DNA from: Bradyrhizobium quebecense
Lineage (GTDB): Bacteria; Pseudomonadota; Alphaproteobacteria; Rhizobiales; Xanthobacteraceae
Length of the DNA: 64,000 nt
NCBI RefSeq assembly: GCF_013373795.3
Contig: NZ_CP088022.1
Location: 558,001 to 622,000, forward strand
Direction: 5' to 3'
The position numbers and the translations under genes were made by a program. Of the stretch, positions 36,225 to 45,074 are shown piece by piece. The notes beneath the pieces are model-generated. The model was not told the DNA's origin. It saw nothing but the letters and a program-made list of their open reading frames with translations, and searched no databases. Positions within the stretch are counted from its first letter, which is position 1. The number at the start of each line of letters is the position of its first letter.

Positions 36225-36860
36225 CTAGGCGCACCCGACCATCGCCTTCAGCTTTTTGACCGCGCTGTCGGGTGTCGTCAGCACCTCGCGGCCGGTGACT
36301 TCCGCGACGCGCTCGGCCGCCGGCGCCATGCTGTATTGCGCGAGCGCGATCAGGTCGCAGTCGCGCAAATCCCTGGCTGCCTCGACCACGATGCGATCAT
36401 GCTCGGCCCGGTCGCCGCGATCGAGCGCCGCCAGCGCTCCCTCGGCGAGTTTCGGCACCAGCATGACCGACGCTGGAAACTCCGGCGGCATCGACATCAG
36501 CGTCGGCGGGAAGGTCGAGAGCAGGCCGATGCGCTTTCCCTTCGCGACTGCCTGTTCAATCATCGCCTCGTTCGGCTTCAGCACCGGCATCGGTGCGTGT
36601 GCGCGCGCCACCGCCTCGATGCAGGGGCCGAACGCCGAGCAGGTGAAGAGAATTCCGTCGGCGCCGGTGCTGACGGCGTAGCGGCCCATCGTGAGGAAAC
36701 GCTCGGTCATGCGCTCGCTGAGCTTGCCGTCGCGCGCAAGGTCAGCCGACAGGCTGTCGTCGAGCAGGTTCATCAGCCGCGCCTCCGGCCAATGGCGTGC
36801 GAACGAGGCCTCGATCGGGACGATCGAATGCTTCAGTGCGTGAATGAGGGTGATACGCAT
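36225..36860 (-). CDS. Aspartate/glutamate racemase family protein
   Basis: The 211-residue protein has the first half-site of the Asp/Glu racemase superfamily, FTCSAFGPC with C74. The second catalytic position reads LIALAQYSMAP and has no cysteine, so a two-base racemase mechanism looks unlikely. Decarboxylase or isomerase members of the superfamily use one Cys. The ATG at 36860 is chosen because the in-frame extension to 36932 is encoded by a hairpin repeat. It lies downstream of the aminotransferase and Aap-type binding protein on the same strand. Confidence 0.8.
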   Translation of the reverse strand: MRITLIHALKHSIVPIEASFARHWPEARLMNLLDDSLSADLARDGKLSERMTERFLTMGRYAVSTGADGILFTCSAFGPCIEAVARAHAPMPVLKPNEAMIEQAVAKGKRIGLLSTFPPTLMSMPPEFPASVMLVPKLAEGALAALDRGDRAEHDRIVVEAARDLRDCDLIALAQYSMAPAAERVAEVTGREVLTTPDSAVKKLKAMVGCA

Positions 36861-36876
36861 CGATGTTTCTTGTTCT

Positions 36877-36905
36877 CCCTCTCCCCGCTCTTCGCGGGGA
36901 GAGGG
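36877..36905. repeat. GC-rich hairpin repeat between binding-protein and racemase genes
   Basis: Arms CCCTCTCCCCGC (36877-36888) and the exact complement (36894-36905) enclose a five-base loop. Related units occur at 47994-48016 and 48135-48157. Its position inside the minus-strand operon could reduce read-through into the racemase gene. Confidence 0.8.
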
Positions 36906-36952
36906 TTGGGGTGAGGGGCTCTTTCCCCGCAATCGGGGCGAGGTAAGAAGCG

Positions 36953-37963
36953 TTACTTGAACGGGATCGCGTACATCAACCCGCCCTTGCTCCAGGTGCC
37001 GTTGAGGCCGCGCTCGAGCTTCAAGGGGCTCGCCTTGCCGACATTGCGCTCGAAGATCTCGCCGTAATTACCGCCCGCCTTGATCGCGGCGACCAGCCAT
37101 TTGTTGTCGAGGCCGAGCCGACTGCCGAGATCGCCGGACGCGCCGAGCAGGCGCTGGATCGCCGGGACCTGCGACTTCGTCATCTCGTCGACATTGGCCT
37201 GCGTGACGCCGAGCTCTTCGGCCTCGACGAGGCCGTAATGCAACCAGGTGATGATGTCGCTCCAGACCTCGTCGCCGTTGCGGGTGAACGGGCCGAGCGG
37301 CTCCTTGCTGATGGTCTGCGGCAGCACGACGTAATCTTCCGCCTTTGGCGCGGCGGTCGCGACCGCGCCGGCGAGCGCCGAAGCGTCCTGGGTCATGGCA
37401 TCGCAGCGGCCGCCGAAGAAGGTCTGGTACATGGTGTCGGGACGGTCGAACACCAGCGGCTTCCAGTCGATGCCGTTGGCGCGGCCGTAATCGCCGAGCG
37501 TCACCTCATGCGTGGTGCCCTGCGCGACGCACACCGTGGCGCCCTTGAGATCCTTCAGCTCCTTCACGCCGAGGTCCTTCTTCACCACAAAACCCTGGCC
37601 GTCGTAGAAATTGACCGGGCCCTGGCGCAGGCCGAGCGTGGTGCCGCGCAGATAGGTCTGCGTCGAGTTGCGGTAGAGCACGTCGATCTCGCCCGACTGC
37701 AGCGCGGTGAAGCGGTTCTGCGCGGTCAGCGCGACGTAGCGCACCTTATTGGCATCGCCGAGGATGCCTGCGGCAAGCGCGCGGCAATAGTCGACATCGA
37801 GGCCCTTGAAGTTGCCCTGTGAGTCCGGCGCCGAGAAGCCGGCAAACCCGGTCGAGACGCCGCACACCAGCGTGCCGCGCTGCTTGACGGTGTCGAGCGT
37901 CGCCGCGCTTGCGCCCGTGATGCTTGCGGCGAGCAGGCTCGCCGCGACCAATATTTTCCTCAT
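36953..37963 (-). CDS. General amino-acid ABC transporter substrate-binding protein (AapJ type)
   Basis: A 336-residue periplasmic protein with signal peptide 1-20 (ending ASA). The mature start TLDTVKQRGTLVCGVSTGFAGFS and the segment GLDVDYCRALAAGILGD are typical of AapJ/BztA binding proteins of broad amino-acid importers. It follows the aminotransferase gene by 12 bases. Its cognate permeases are probably the two encoded divergently at 40327 and 41528. The ligand is likely an amino acid; which one is not evident. Confidence 0.88.
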   Translation of the reverse strand: MRKILVAASLLAASITGASAATLDTVKQRGTLVCGVSTGFAGFSAPDSQGNFKGLDVDYCRALAAGILGDANKVRYVALTAQNRFTALQSGEIDVLYRNSTQTYLRGTTLGLRQGPVNFYDGQGFVVKKDLGVKELKDLKGATVCVAQGTTHEVTLGDYGRANGIDWKPLVFDRPDTMYQTFFGGRCDAMTQDASALAGAVATAAPKAEDYVVLPQTISKEPLGPFTRNGDEVWSDIITWLHYGLVEAEELGVTQANVDEMTKSQVPAIQRLLGASGDLGSRLGLDNKWLVAAIKAGGNYGEIFERNVGKASPLKLERGLNGTWSKGGLMYAIPFK

Positions 37964-37975
37964 CCTGTCCTCCTC

Positions 37976-39337
37976 CTAATGACCAACATCTTTCAACGCG
38001 CTGTCTACCGCAGCGCCGAGCCTTTCGACGATCATGTCGATGTCGCCGGAAGTCGCAATATAGGGCGGCGCGAGCAGCACATGGTCGCCGCGCTGGCCGT
38101 CGGCGGTGCCGCCCGACGGATAGCAGCCGAGCCCGCCGGCAAACGCTGTGGACTTGATCCGCTGATGCAGCTTCAGCTTGGGATCGAACGGCTGCCGCGT
38201 GCCGCGGTCGGCGACCAGCTCGATCGCCCAGAACAGGCCCCGGCCCCTGATGTCGCCGACATGGCGGTGATTGCCGAAGCGCTCGGTGAGCCGCTGCTCG
38301 AGCTGGCGGCCGCGCTCCTTGACCTGGTCGAGCAGCTTCTCCTCACTGATCACCTTCTGCACCTCGAGCGCGGCAGCGCAGGCGAGCGGATGCGCGAGAT
38401 AAGTGTGGCCGTGCTGGAACGCGCCGGAGCCGTTGCGCACGGTGTCGACGATTGTACCGCTCGCAAGCATCGCACCGATCGGCTGGTAGCCGCCGCCGAG
38501 CCCCTTGGCGACCGCCTGGATGTCGGGCGCGATGCCTTCCTGCTCCCACGCATGCAGCGTGCCGGTGCGGCCCATGCCGCACATCACCTCGTCGAGGATC
38601 AGGAGCGCGCCGTGACGGTTGCAGATCTCGCGCACCGCCTTGAAGTAACCTTCCGGCGCCGGCACGCAGCCGGCGGTCGCGCCGACCACGGGCTCGGCGA
38701 TGAAGGCGGCAACGTTCTCGGGGCCGAGCCGCTGGAATTCCGCCTCGAGCTCGGCGGCGAGCCGCGCCACAAACGCGGCCTCCGATTCATCGTCGCGCTT
38801 CTCGTGATAGGCGAAGGCCGGGGTGACATGGCTGAACGCCGGCGACAACAGCGGCGCATAGGGCTCGCGTCGCCAGGCATTGCCGCCGGCCGACAGCGCG
38901 CCCAGCGTGTTGCCGTGATAGCTCTGGCGGCGCGCGATGAAGCGGGCGCGCTTCGGCTCGCCGCGCTCGATGAAATATTGCCGCGCCAGCTTGATCGAGG
39001 CCTCGATCGCCTCCGACCCACCGCTGACGAAGTAGACATAGCCGAGACCGCCGGGCTCGTGGCCGACCAGCCGCTTGGCGAGCTCTTCCGCGGGTTCCGA
39101 GGAGAAGAAGCCAGTATGCGCATAGGCTAGCTTTGATGCCTGCTTGGCGATCGCGGCGAGAATCCGCGGATGCTGATGACCGAGGCAGGACACCGCGGCG
39201 CCGCCGGAGGAATCCAGAATGCGGTGGCCGTCCTCCGCGATCAACCAGACGCCGTCGCCGCCGACCGCTTTCGGCGGGGTTTCGCGCAGGCTGCGATGCA
39301 TCACGCGGCTCTTGTTGGCGGCCAAGGGGACTGCCAT
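37976..39337 (-). CDS. Class III PLP-dependent aminotransferase
   Basis: The 453-residue enzyme has the full class III layout: FVSGGSEAIEASIKLARQY, SYHGNT, LILDEVMCGMGRTG, and the PLP lysine in AVAKGLGGGYQPIGAML. FQHGHTYLAHPLACAAAL completes the active site. Members act on omega-amino acids, diamines or beta-alanine-like substrates with pyruvate or 2-oxoglutarate. It begins five bases after the RpiR-type regulator and precedes the binding protein, so uptake and transamination are linked. The amino donor is unknown. Confidence 0.9.
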   Translation of the reverse strand: MAVPLAANKSRVMHRSLRETPPKAVGGDGVWLIAEDGHRILDSSGGAAVSCLGHQHPRILAAIAKQASKLAYAHTGFFSSEPAEELAKRLVGHEPGGLGYVYFVSGGSEAIEASIKLARQYFIERGEPKRARFIARRQSYHGNTLGALSAGGNAWRREPYAPLLSPAFSHVTPAFAYHEKRDDESEAAFVARLAAELEAEFQRLGPENVAAFIAEPVVGATAGCVPAPEGYFKAVREICNRHGALLILDEVMCGMGRTGTLHAWEQEGIAPDIQAVAKGLGGGYQPIGAMLASGTIVDTVRNGSGAFQHGHTYLAHPLACAAALEVQKVISEEKLLDQVKERGRQLEQRLTERFGNHRHVGDIRGRGLFWAIELVADRGTRQPFDPKLKLHQRIKSTAFAGGLGCYPSGGTADGQRGDHVLLAPPYIATSGDIDMIVERLGAAVDSALKDVGH

Positions 39338-39342
39338 GACAC

Positions 39343-40218
39343 TTATCCTTTCTCGACAAAATATTGCGACATCGCGGCAAGCCGGCCCTCGGTCTCCTCC
39401 AGCTTGCGCTTCGCACCCGCGCCGCCCAGCGTGAAGGCGACGGCGGCCAGCGACTGCGCCACCGCAATCGCGCCGGTGAGGCTCGGGAAGAAGCCGGGCG
39501 AGGAGGCGGCCTCGAACAGCAAGCGATGATCGGCGCCCTCGGCCATCGGCGCGCTGATCGTGTCGGCGATCGCGATCAGCGTGGCGCGCGCCTGATGCGC
39601 CGCACGCGCGGTCTCGACGCTGACAAATGTGTAGGGCGCAAAGCCGATCACGACCACGGCGTCGCCGGAGCGGAAGGCGCCGTGGTCGAGATCGAACGGG
39701 CCCGAACCGCCGACAAGCTGCACGGCATCGGGGCGGAACAGGCGAAGCTGGTAAGTCAGGAGTTCCGCAACGCTGCGGCAGCTGCGAAAGCCGGTGATCC
39801 AGATCCGATCAGCGGCGTGCAGCGCCCGCGCGGCGTCGGCGATCGCGCTCGCGGAAATCCGTGCAAGCCCCGCGGCTTCCGCCTCGAGCTTGTCGTGCAC
39901 CAGTTTGACATCGGCATTCGGCCCGGCGCGGCGGCCCTTGGCGCGGCCGGAGAAGGGCGAGCCCTGCGCCGGCCGTCGCGCCTCGGTGAGTGCGGCGCGC
40001 AATTCGTCCCAGCCGGAATAGCCGAGCGCCTTGGCAAGACGGGTGAAGGATGCAGGATCGGCGCCGGCGACCGAGGCGAGCTCGCGCATCGAGCGGGTGG
40101 TGGCGTCGAAATCATTGGCTGCGACAAAGCGCCCGACTTCCTGCAAACGCATCGGCAGCGACGGCAATGCACTGCACAATTCGTTCAGGGGCGATGGTTT
40201 CGGCTGACCCTGGGCCAT
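39343..40218 (-). CDS. MurR/RpiR family transcriptional regulator
   Basis: A 291-residue regulator with an N-terminal RpiR helix-turn-helix (about 12-85: SMRELASVAGADPASFTRLAKALGYSGWDELR) and a C-terminal SIS domain (about 130-265). SIS domains bind phosphosugars or similar ligands. It heads the minus-strand operon of aminotransferase and binding protein. A 12-bp inverted repeat sits directly before its start, between it and the divergent permeases. It most likely controls both arms of this block. Confidence 0.88.
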   Translation of the reverse strand: MAQGQPKPSPLNELCSALPSLPMRLQEVGRFVAANDFDATTRSMRELASVAGADPASFTRLAKALGYSGWDELRAALTEARRPAQGSPFSGRAKGRRAGPNADVKLVHDKLEAEAAGLARISASAIADAARALHAADRIWITGFRSCRSVAELLTYQLRLFRPDAVQLVGGSGPFDLDHGAFRSGDAVVVIGFAPYTFVSVETARAAHQARATLIAIADTISAPMAEGADHRLLFEAASSPGFFPSLTGAIAVAQSLAAVAFTLGGAGAKRKLEETEGRLAAMSQYFVEKG

Positions 40219-40222
40219 GAAA

Positions 40223-40259
40223 CATATGTTGCACGAATATCAATTTGGTGCAACATATG
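40223..40259. promoter_or_regulatory. Inverted-repeat operator candidate for the RpiR-type regulator
   Basis: Perfect 12-bp arms, CATATGTTGCAC (40223-40234) and its complement (40248-40259), are separated by 13 AT-rich bases. It lies five bases before the regulator start and about 70 before the divergent permease. The AACATATGTT in the left arm is itself palindromic. Confidence 0.65.
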
Positions 40260-40326
40260 AAGTGCGCAGCCCCGAATACGCTCTTGCGCATGGCAGAAGA
40301 TCGCTTCTCACTGGGATCCTTGTGCT

Positions 40327-41526
40327 GTGACGACATCGACGCCGAAACGCACTCCCGCCCGGGCTCCAAGTCGGTCCTGGCGGCTTTCGCTGAGCGATCC
40401 CCGTGTCGCCGGCCTGTTCTGGCAGGTCCTGGTGGTCGCCATCGCGGTCGCCATCGTCGCCTGGCTGTGGTCGAACGCGGTCCATAATCTCTCGGTGCGG
40501 CGCATATCGACCGGCTTTGCCTTCCTCGGCCGCGAAGCCGGCATGCCGATCGCGGATTCCTGGATCGATTACTCGCCGAAGAACACTTACCTGCGCGCCT
40601 TCATCGTCGGCATCGTCAACACGCTGCGCGTCGCTGTCATCGGCGTCGTGCTGGCGACCGTGATCGGCACGCTGGTCGGCATCGCGCGGCTGTCGTCGAA
40701 CTGGCTGCTGGCGCGGCTTGCCGCTGTTTATGTCGAGGTGCTGCGCGACCTGCCGCTGCTGCTGCAGCTGTTGTTCTGGTACGTGCTGATGCAGGGGCTG
40801 CCGGCGGCGCGTCAGGCGTGGAAGCCGGTCGAGGGCGTGTTCCTCTCCAACCGCGGGCTGATCTTGCCGTCGGTCCCGTTGCAGGAGGCCAATTGGTGGA
40901 CGATCCTTGCGCTGGTCGTAGGCCTCGTCGTGCTCCATCTCGTCAGGCGCCGCCTGATCGCGCAGCAGATGCTCGACGGCAAGGCGCGGCCGGCCTGGCC
41001 TTACGCGCTCGGCCTCGTGGTCGCGCTGCCGGCGCTGGTGTCGTGGCTCTCGGGCGCGAGCTGGAGCATCACGCTGCCGGAGCTGCGCGGCTTCAACTTC
41101 GTCGGCGGGCTCACCCTGGCACCGGAATATTTTGCGCTGCTGATCGCGCTCGTCACCTACACCTCGGCGTTCATCGCCGAGATCGTGCGCAGCGGCATCC
41201 AGGCGGTGCCGCGCGGCCAGTGGGACGCCGCCAAGGCGCTCGGGCTGAAGCGCAGCTTCGTCTTGCAGCAGATCGTGCTGCCGCAGGCGCTGCGCGTCAT
41301 CATCCCACCGATGACCAGCCAGTATCTGAACCTGACGAAAAATTCGTCGCTTGCGGTCGCGGTCGGCTATCAGGACATCGTCTCGATCGCCAACACCACA
41401 CTGAACCAGACCGGGCAGGCGATCGAGTCGATCGCGCTGATCATGATGGTGTTCCTCACCATCAGCCTCGGCATCAGCCTGTTCATGAACTGGTACAATG
41501 CGCGGATCGCGCTGGTGGAGCGCTGA
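40327..41526 (+). CDS. Amino-acid ABC transporter permease (AapQ/BztB type)
   Basis: The 399-residue protein is of the long HisM-type permease class found in Aap/Bzt importers, with the large periplasmic insert between early spans. The ATPase-contact loop reads IQAVPRGQWDAAKALGL. A polar, Arg/Pro-rich N terminus of about 30 residues precedes span one. The start is GTG at 40327. It is followed one base later by the second permease. No ATP-binding subunit gene is adjacent, so it must borrow one or use one elsewhere. Confidence 0.87.
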   Translation: MTTSTPKRTPARAPSRSWRLSLSDPRVAGLFWQVLVVAIAVAIVAWLWSNAVHNLSVRRISTGFAFLGREAGMPIADSWIDYSPKNTYLRAFIVGIVNTLRVAVIGVVLATVIGTLVGIARLSSNWLLARLAAVYVEVLRDLPLLLQLLFWYVLMQGLPAARQAWKPVEGVFLSNRGLILPSVPLQEANWWTILALVVGLVVLHLVRRRLIAQQMLDGKARPAWPYALGLVVALPALVSWLSGASWSITLPELRGFNFVGGLTLAPEYFALLIALVTYTSAFIAEIVRSGIQAVPRGQWDAAKALGLKRSFVLQQIVLPQALRVIIPPMTSQYLNLTKNSSLAVAVGYQDIVSIANTTLNQTGQAIESIALIMMVFLTISLGISLFMNWYNARIALVER

Positions 41527-41527
41527 C

Positions 41528-42649
41528 ATGAGCTCGGTCGCGCACCTTCCGCAGGATCCGCTGCCGATCGGGCCGCGGCCCGCACCACGGGCGCTCGGTG
41601 GACATCTCACCGCGTGGCTGCGCGCCAATCTGTTCGCCTCGATCCCGTCCAGCATCATGACGCTGCTGCTGCTGTTCGTGCTCGGCAAGGCGTGCATCGG
41701 CCTCTGGCAATGGGGTATTGCCAACGCGGTCTGGATCGTTTCCGGCAACGACAGCAGCGCCTGCCGGGCGCTGCGCGGCGTCGGCGCCTGCTGGGCCGTC
41801 GTCCCCGAGAAGTACCGCTTCATCCTGTTCGGCACCTATCCGTTCGACGAGCAGTGGCGGCCGGCGCTCGGGGTCCTGATCTTCATCGCGCTGTTCGCGG
41901 TCTCGAGCCGCCGCAGCTTCTGGCGCAAGGAGCTGTTCCTGCTGTGGGCCGCGGCCTTGAGCGCGATCGGATGCCTGATGTGGGGCGGCTTCCTCGGCCT
42001 CACCTTTGTCACACAGGACCGCTGGGGCGGGCTGCCGGTGACCTTGATCCTCGCGACCTTCGGATTGGCGTTGGGCTTCCCGCTCGGCATCCTGGTGGCG
42101 CTCGGCCGACGCTCGAAGCTGCCGGCAATCCGCTCGCTCTGCGTGCTCTATGTCGAGCTGATCCGCGGCGTGCCGCTGATCAGCTTGCTGTTCATGGCGA
42201 GCGTGATGTTCCCGCTGTTCATGCCCGACGGCGTCAACATCGACAAATTGCTGCGCGCGCAGATCGCCTTCATCCTCTATGCCGGCGCCTACCTAGCGGA
42301 GGTCGTGCGCGGCGGCCTGCAGGCGGTGCCGCGCGGACAGTATGAGGCCGCCGATGCGCTCGGGCTGTCCTACTGGGAGAAGAACGCGCTGATCGTGCTG
42401 CCGCAGGCGATCCGCCACGTGATCCCGCCGCTGGTCAACACCTTCATCGCCTTCTTCAAGGACACCAGCCTGGTCCTGATCATCGGCATCTTCGACCTCT
42501 TGACCACCGCCAAGACCGCAATCGTCGATCCGGCCTGGCAGTCGTTCAGCGTCGAGGTCTACGTCTTCGTCGGGGTGATCTACTTCGTGTTCTGCTTTGC
42601 GATGTCGCGCTACAGCCGCGGCCTCGAGGCACAGCGCGGGACCAACTGA
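41528..42649 (+). CDS. Amino-acid ABC transporter permease (AapM/BztC type)
   Basis: A 373-residue permease with the EAA-type loop LQAVPRGQYEAADALGLSYWEK and the C-terminal FKDTSLVLIIGIFDLL typical of AapM. It is the partner of the preceding AapQ-like protein and the two would form the membrane channel. The usual aapP ATPase gene does not follow; instead a hairpin and a GntR-type regulator do. The ATG at 41528 lies just after the TGA of the first permease gene. Confidence 0.87.
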   Translation: MSSVAHLPQDPLPIGPRPAPRALGGHLTAWLRANLFASIPSSIMTLLLLFVLGKACIGLWQWGIANAVWIVSGNDSSACRALRGVGACWAVVPEKYRFILFGTYPFDEQWRPALGVLIFIALFAVSSRRSFWRKELFLLWAAALSAIGCLMWGGFLGLTFVTQDRWGGLPVTLILATFGLALGFPLGILVALGRRSKLPAIRSLCVLYVELIRGVPLISLLFMASVMFPLFMPDGVNIDKLLRAQIAFILYAGAYLAEVVRGGLQAVPRGQYEAADALGLSYWEKNALIVLPQAIRHVIPPLVNTFIAFFKDTSLVLIIGIFDLLTTAKTAIVDPAWQSFSVEVYVFVGVIYFVFCFAMSRYSRGLEAQRGTN

Positions 42650-42694
42650 GCGATCGTCTCTCGCCAATTCCTGAATGTTGGGTCGGCCGTCATG

Positions 42695-42712
42695 CCCGGG
42701 ATGAGCCCCGGG
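42695..42712. terminator. GC hairpin after the Aap-type permeases
   Basis: Two CCCGGG blocks (42695-42700 and 42707-42712) pair around a six-base loop, 45 bases after the permease stop. There is no run of T, but the position at the end of the transporter operon fits a terminator or an intergenic repeat. Confidence 0.4.
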
Positions 42713-42763
42713 TACGATGACCTTTTTGGGGCGATCGCCCCTTGCCAAGCCGTCTCAATCCTA

Positions 42764-42777
42764 TTTATGATCATAAA
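42764..42777. promoter_or_regulatory. Palindrome abutting the GntR-type regulator start
   Basis: TTTATGATCATAAA is a perfect 14-bp palindrome ending one base before the ATG at 42778. No ribosome site is visible there. The position suggests an autoregulatory operator that would also block initiation when occupied. Confidence 0.5.
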
Positions 42778-43572
42778 ATGGATAAATTGGCTCTCCCCTC
42801 CCTAGACCCGTCGCGGCGCGCCTCGATCAAGCGCAAGCGCTCGGACGCGGTCGCCGATCTGATCCGCAGCCACATCTTCCAAGCCGGCTTGCAGCCGAAC
42901 GACCGGCTGCCGCAGGAGGTCGAACTGATCGAGATGTTCGGCTGCAGCCGCTCGACCATCCGCGAGGCGCTCAAATCATTGGAAGTGCAGGGGCTGGTGC
43001 AGAACACCACCGGTCCCGGCGGCGGCGCGCGGGTGGCGCCGGTGTCGATCAACCGGATCGTCGGCCTGCTCAGCAACTATTTCTATTTCCAGTCGATCAG
43101 CACTGCGCAGATCTACCAGATCCGCCGCCTGATCGAGCCGGAGCTCGCCTTCAGCGTGGTCGGCCACCTCACAGCGGCGCATTTCGCGGCGCTCGACAAG
43201 GCGATCGCGGTGCAGGAGCATCATCCCGGCGGCATCGCGGACTGGGAGCACCACCGCCACGCCGAGATCGATTTCCACGACATCCTGATCGAGGCCTGTC
43301 CCAATCCGCTGCTCGGCCTGGTCGCCCGCTTCGTCAACGAGGCGATCCGGCATTTGATCGGCAAGCTTGGCGTGCAGGAATTCGCATCCAGCTTCACCTG
43401 CGAGAACATCGAGTTTCACAAGCGCCTGATGGCCGCGTTCCGCTCCGGCAATGCCGCGCGCGCTCGGCGCGTGATGCTCGACCATGTGCTGAGCGCCGAA
43501 GCCGTGGTGGTCCCCGCGGAAGATCGCCGCATGGATCTGCCCGTCTTTCACCAGCCGTTGCGGCTCGACTGA
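42778..43572 (+). CDS. GntR-family (FadR/FCD subgroup) transcriptional regulator
   Basis: A 264-residue regulator. The winged helix occupies about 20-85 (LPQEVELIEMFGCSRSTIREALKSLEVQGLV), followed by an FCD domain with RRLIEPELAF, EIDFHDILIEACPN and FHKRLMAAF. Its acidic and histidine residues form the usual metal/ligand pocket for carboxylates. The ATG at 42778 is chosen over a TTG at 42742. It stands between the permease genes and two amidase genes, so amide- or amino-acid-derived carboxylates are plausible effectors. Confidence 0.88.
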   Translation: MDKLALPSLDPSRRASIKRKRSDAVADLIRSHIFQAGLQPNDRLPQEVELIEMFGCSRSTIREALKSLEVQGLVQNTTGPGGGARVAPVSINRIVGLLSNYFYFQSISTAQIYQIRRLIEPELAFSVVGHLTAAHFAALDKAIAVQEHHPGGIADWEHHRHAEIDFHDILIEACPNPLLGLVARFVNEAIRHLIGKLGVQEFASSFTCENIEFHKRLMAAFRSGNAARARRVMLDHVLSAEAVVVPAEDRRMDLPVFHQPLRLD

Positions 43573-43616
43573 ACCGCATCGGCTGACTGCTGCATCACGC
43601 GTTGGAGGAAACAACA

Positions 43617-45035
43617 ATGGTCTCGCGGCGCGAGAATGAATTGTGGAGCTGGTCGGCCGTCGATCTGGCGCGCGCGATCGCGACGCGTGTGATCTCGAGC
43701 CGGGAAGCCGTGCAATCCAGCCTCTACCGGATCGCGCAGGTCAATCCGGCGTTGAACGCCATCGTCGAGGTGCTCGCCGATGAAGCGCTGGCTGCGGCGG
43801 ATGCGGCGGATGAAGCGGTGAAATCCGGCGCGGAGCTCGGCGTGCTGCACGGCGTGCCGGTCACAATCAAGGTCAATGTCGATCAGCGCGGCCACGCCAC
43901 CACCAACGGCGTCGTCGCCTTCCGCGACGTCATCGCGACCGACGACAGCCCGGTGGTCGCGAATTTCCGCAAAGCGGGTGCCGTGATTGTCGGGCGCACC
44001 AACACGCCGGCGTTCTCGCACCGCTGGTTCACCAACAACGATCTGCACGGCGCGACCTACAATCCCTGGAGCCGGCGGCTGACGCCGGGCGGCTCCAGCG
44101 GTGGCGCCGCATCGGCCGTCGCTTCCGGCATGGGCGCGATCGCACACGGCAATGATTTCGGCGGCTCGATCCGCTATCCCGCCTATGCCTGCGGCGTCGC
44201 CGGCCTGCGTCCGACGCCGGGACGAATTCCCTCGTTCAATCCATCGGCGACTTCCGATCGTCCGATCACGGCGCAGATGATGTCGGTGCAGGGGCCGCTC
44301 GCGCGCTCGGTCGCCGATTTGCGCACAGGCCTCGCCGCGATGGCGCGGCCTGACGCGCGCGACGGCACATGGCTGCCGGTGCCTCTGCAAGGCGCGCCAC
44401 TCAAGCGTCCGGTCGGCGTTGCGATCGCGGCGGCGCCGTTCGGAGACGAGGCGCCGGAGGTCAGCGCGGCGGTGCGCGCCGCCGGACGCTGGCTCGCCGA
44501 GGCCGGCTTTGCCGTGGAGGAGGCCGTGCCGCCGCGGCTCGCGGAGGCTGCCGATCTCTGGCATCGCCTCGTCATCAATGAGGAGCGGCGCGTGCTGGCG
44601 CCGATGATCCGCAAGTTCGGCGACGATCGGAGCCGCTACAATCTGGACTGCCATATTGCGTATGCGCCTGAGCTCGACGGGGATCAGGTGCTGGCCTGCT
44701 TCGAGCAGCGGCTGGCGATTGTGCGGGCCTGGCAGCTGTTCCAGGAGCGTTGCCCGGTCATCATTCTGCCGGTCTCGGCGCAACTGCCGTTCCGCTTCGA
44801 TCAGGATCAGGAGGACGCAACGGCGGTGCGGGCGCTGCTCGATGCGCAGCGGCCGCTGCTCGCCGTCCCCGCGCTCGGCTTTCCATCGGTCGTGGTGCCG
44901 ACGGGGACCGCCGGCGGCGTGCCGGTCGGTGTGCAGGTGATCGCCCGCCGTTTCCGCGAGGACGTCTGTCTCGCCGTCGCCGAGGTGATCGAGGCGCGTG
45001 CGTCGACGCTGACGCCGATCGATCCGCGCGACTGA
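43617..45035 (+). CDS. Amidase signature family protein, copy 1
   Basis: The 472-residue enzyme has the Ser-cisSer-Lys triad: K85 in PVTIKVN, S160 in GGSSGG, and the nucleophile S184 in GGSIRYPA, 24 residues on, as in other family members. It hydrolyses an amide to acid and ammonia. GGAGGAAA precedes the ATG at 43617 by seven bases. It is followed by a second amidase of similar length after 39 bases. The acyl group accepted is unknown; the transport context suggests an amino-acid or small-acid amide. Confidence 0.9.
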   Translation: MVSRRENELWSWSAVDLARAIATRVISSREAVQSSLYRIAQVNPALNAIVEVLADEALAAADAADEAVKSGAELGVLHGVPVTIKVNVDQRGHATTNGVVAFRDVIATDDSPVVANFRKAGAVIVGRTNTPAFSHRWFTNNDLHGATYNPWSRRLTPGGSSGGAASAVASGMGAIAHGNDFGGSIRYPAYACGVAGLRPTPGRIPSFNPSATSDRPITAQMMSVQGPLARSVADLRTGLAAMARPDARDGTWLPVPLQGAPLKRPVGVAIAAAPFGDEAPEVSAAVRAAGRWLAEAGFAVEEAVPPRLAEAADLWHRLVINEERRVLAPMIRKFGDDRSRYNLDCHIAYAPELDGDQVLACFEQRLAIVRAWQLFQERCPVIILPVSAQLPFRFDQDQEDATAVRALLDAQRPLLAVPALGFPSVVVPTGTAGGVPVGVQVIARRFREDVCLAVAEVIEARASTLTPIDPRD

Positions 45036-45074
45036 ACCAACAACAAAGCACTCAACACAACCGGAGAACAACAC

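Noticed and set aside
36861-36932. Longer N terminus for the Asp/Glu racemase-like protein
   Set aside because: The extension is translated hairpin repeat, rich in Pro, Arg, Glu and Ser; the superfamily fold starts at the ATG at 36860.
42649-43572. Missing Aap ATPase hidden between permease and amidase genes
   Set aside because: The only gene there is a GntR-type regulator; no Walker A or signature motif occurs.
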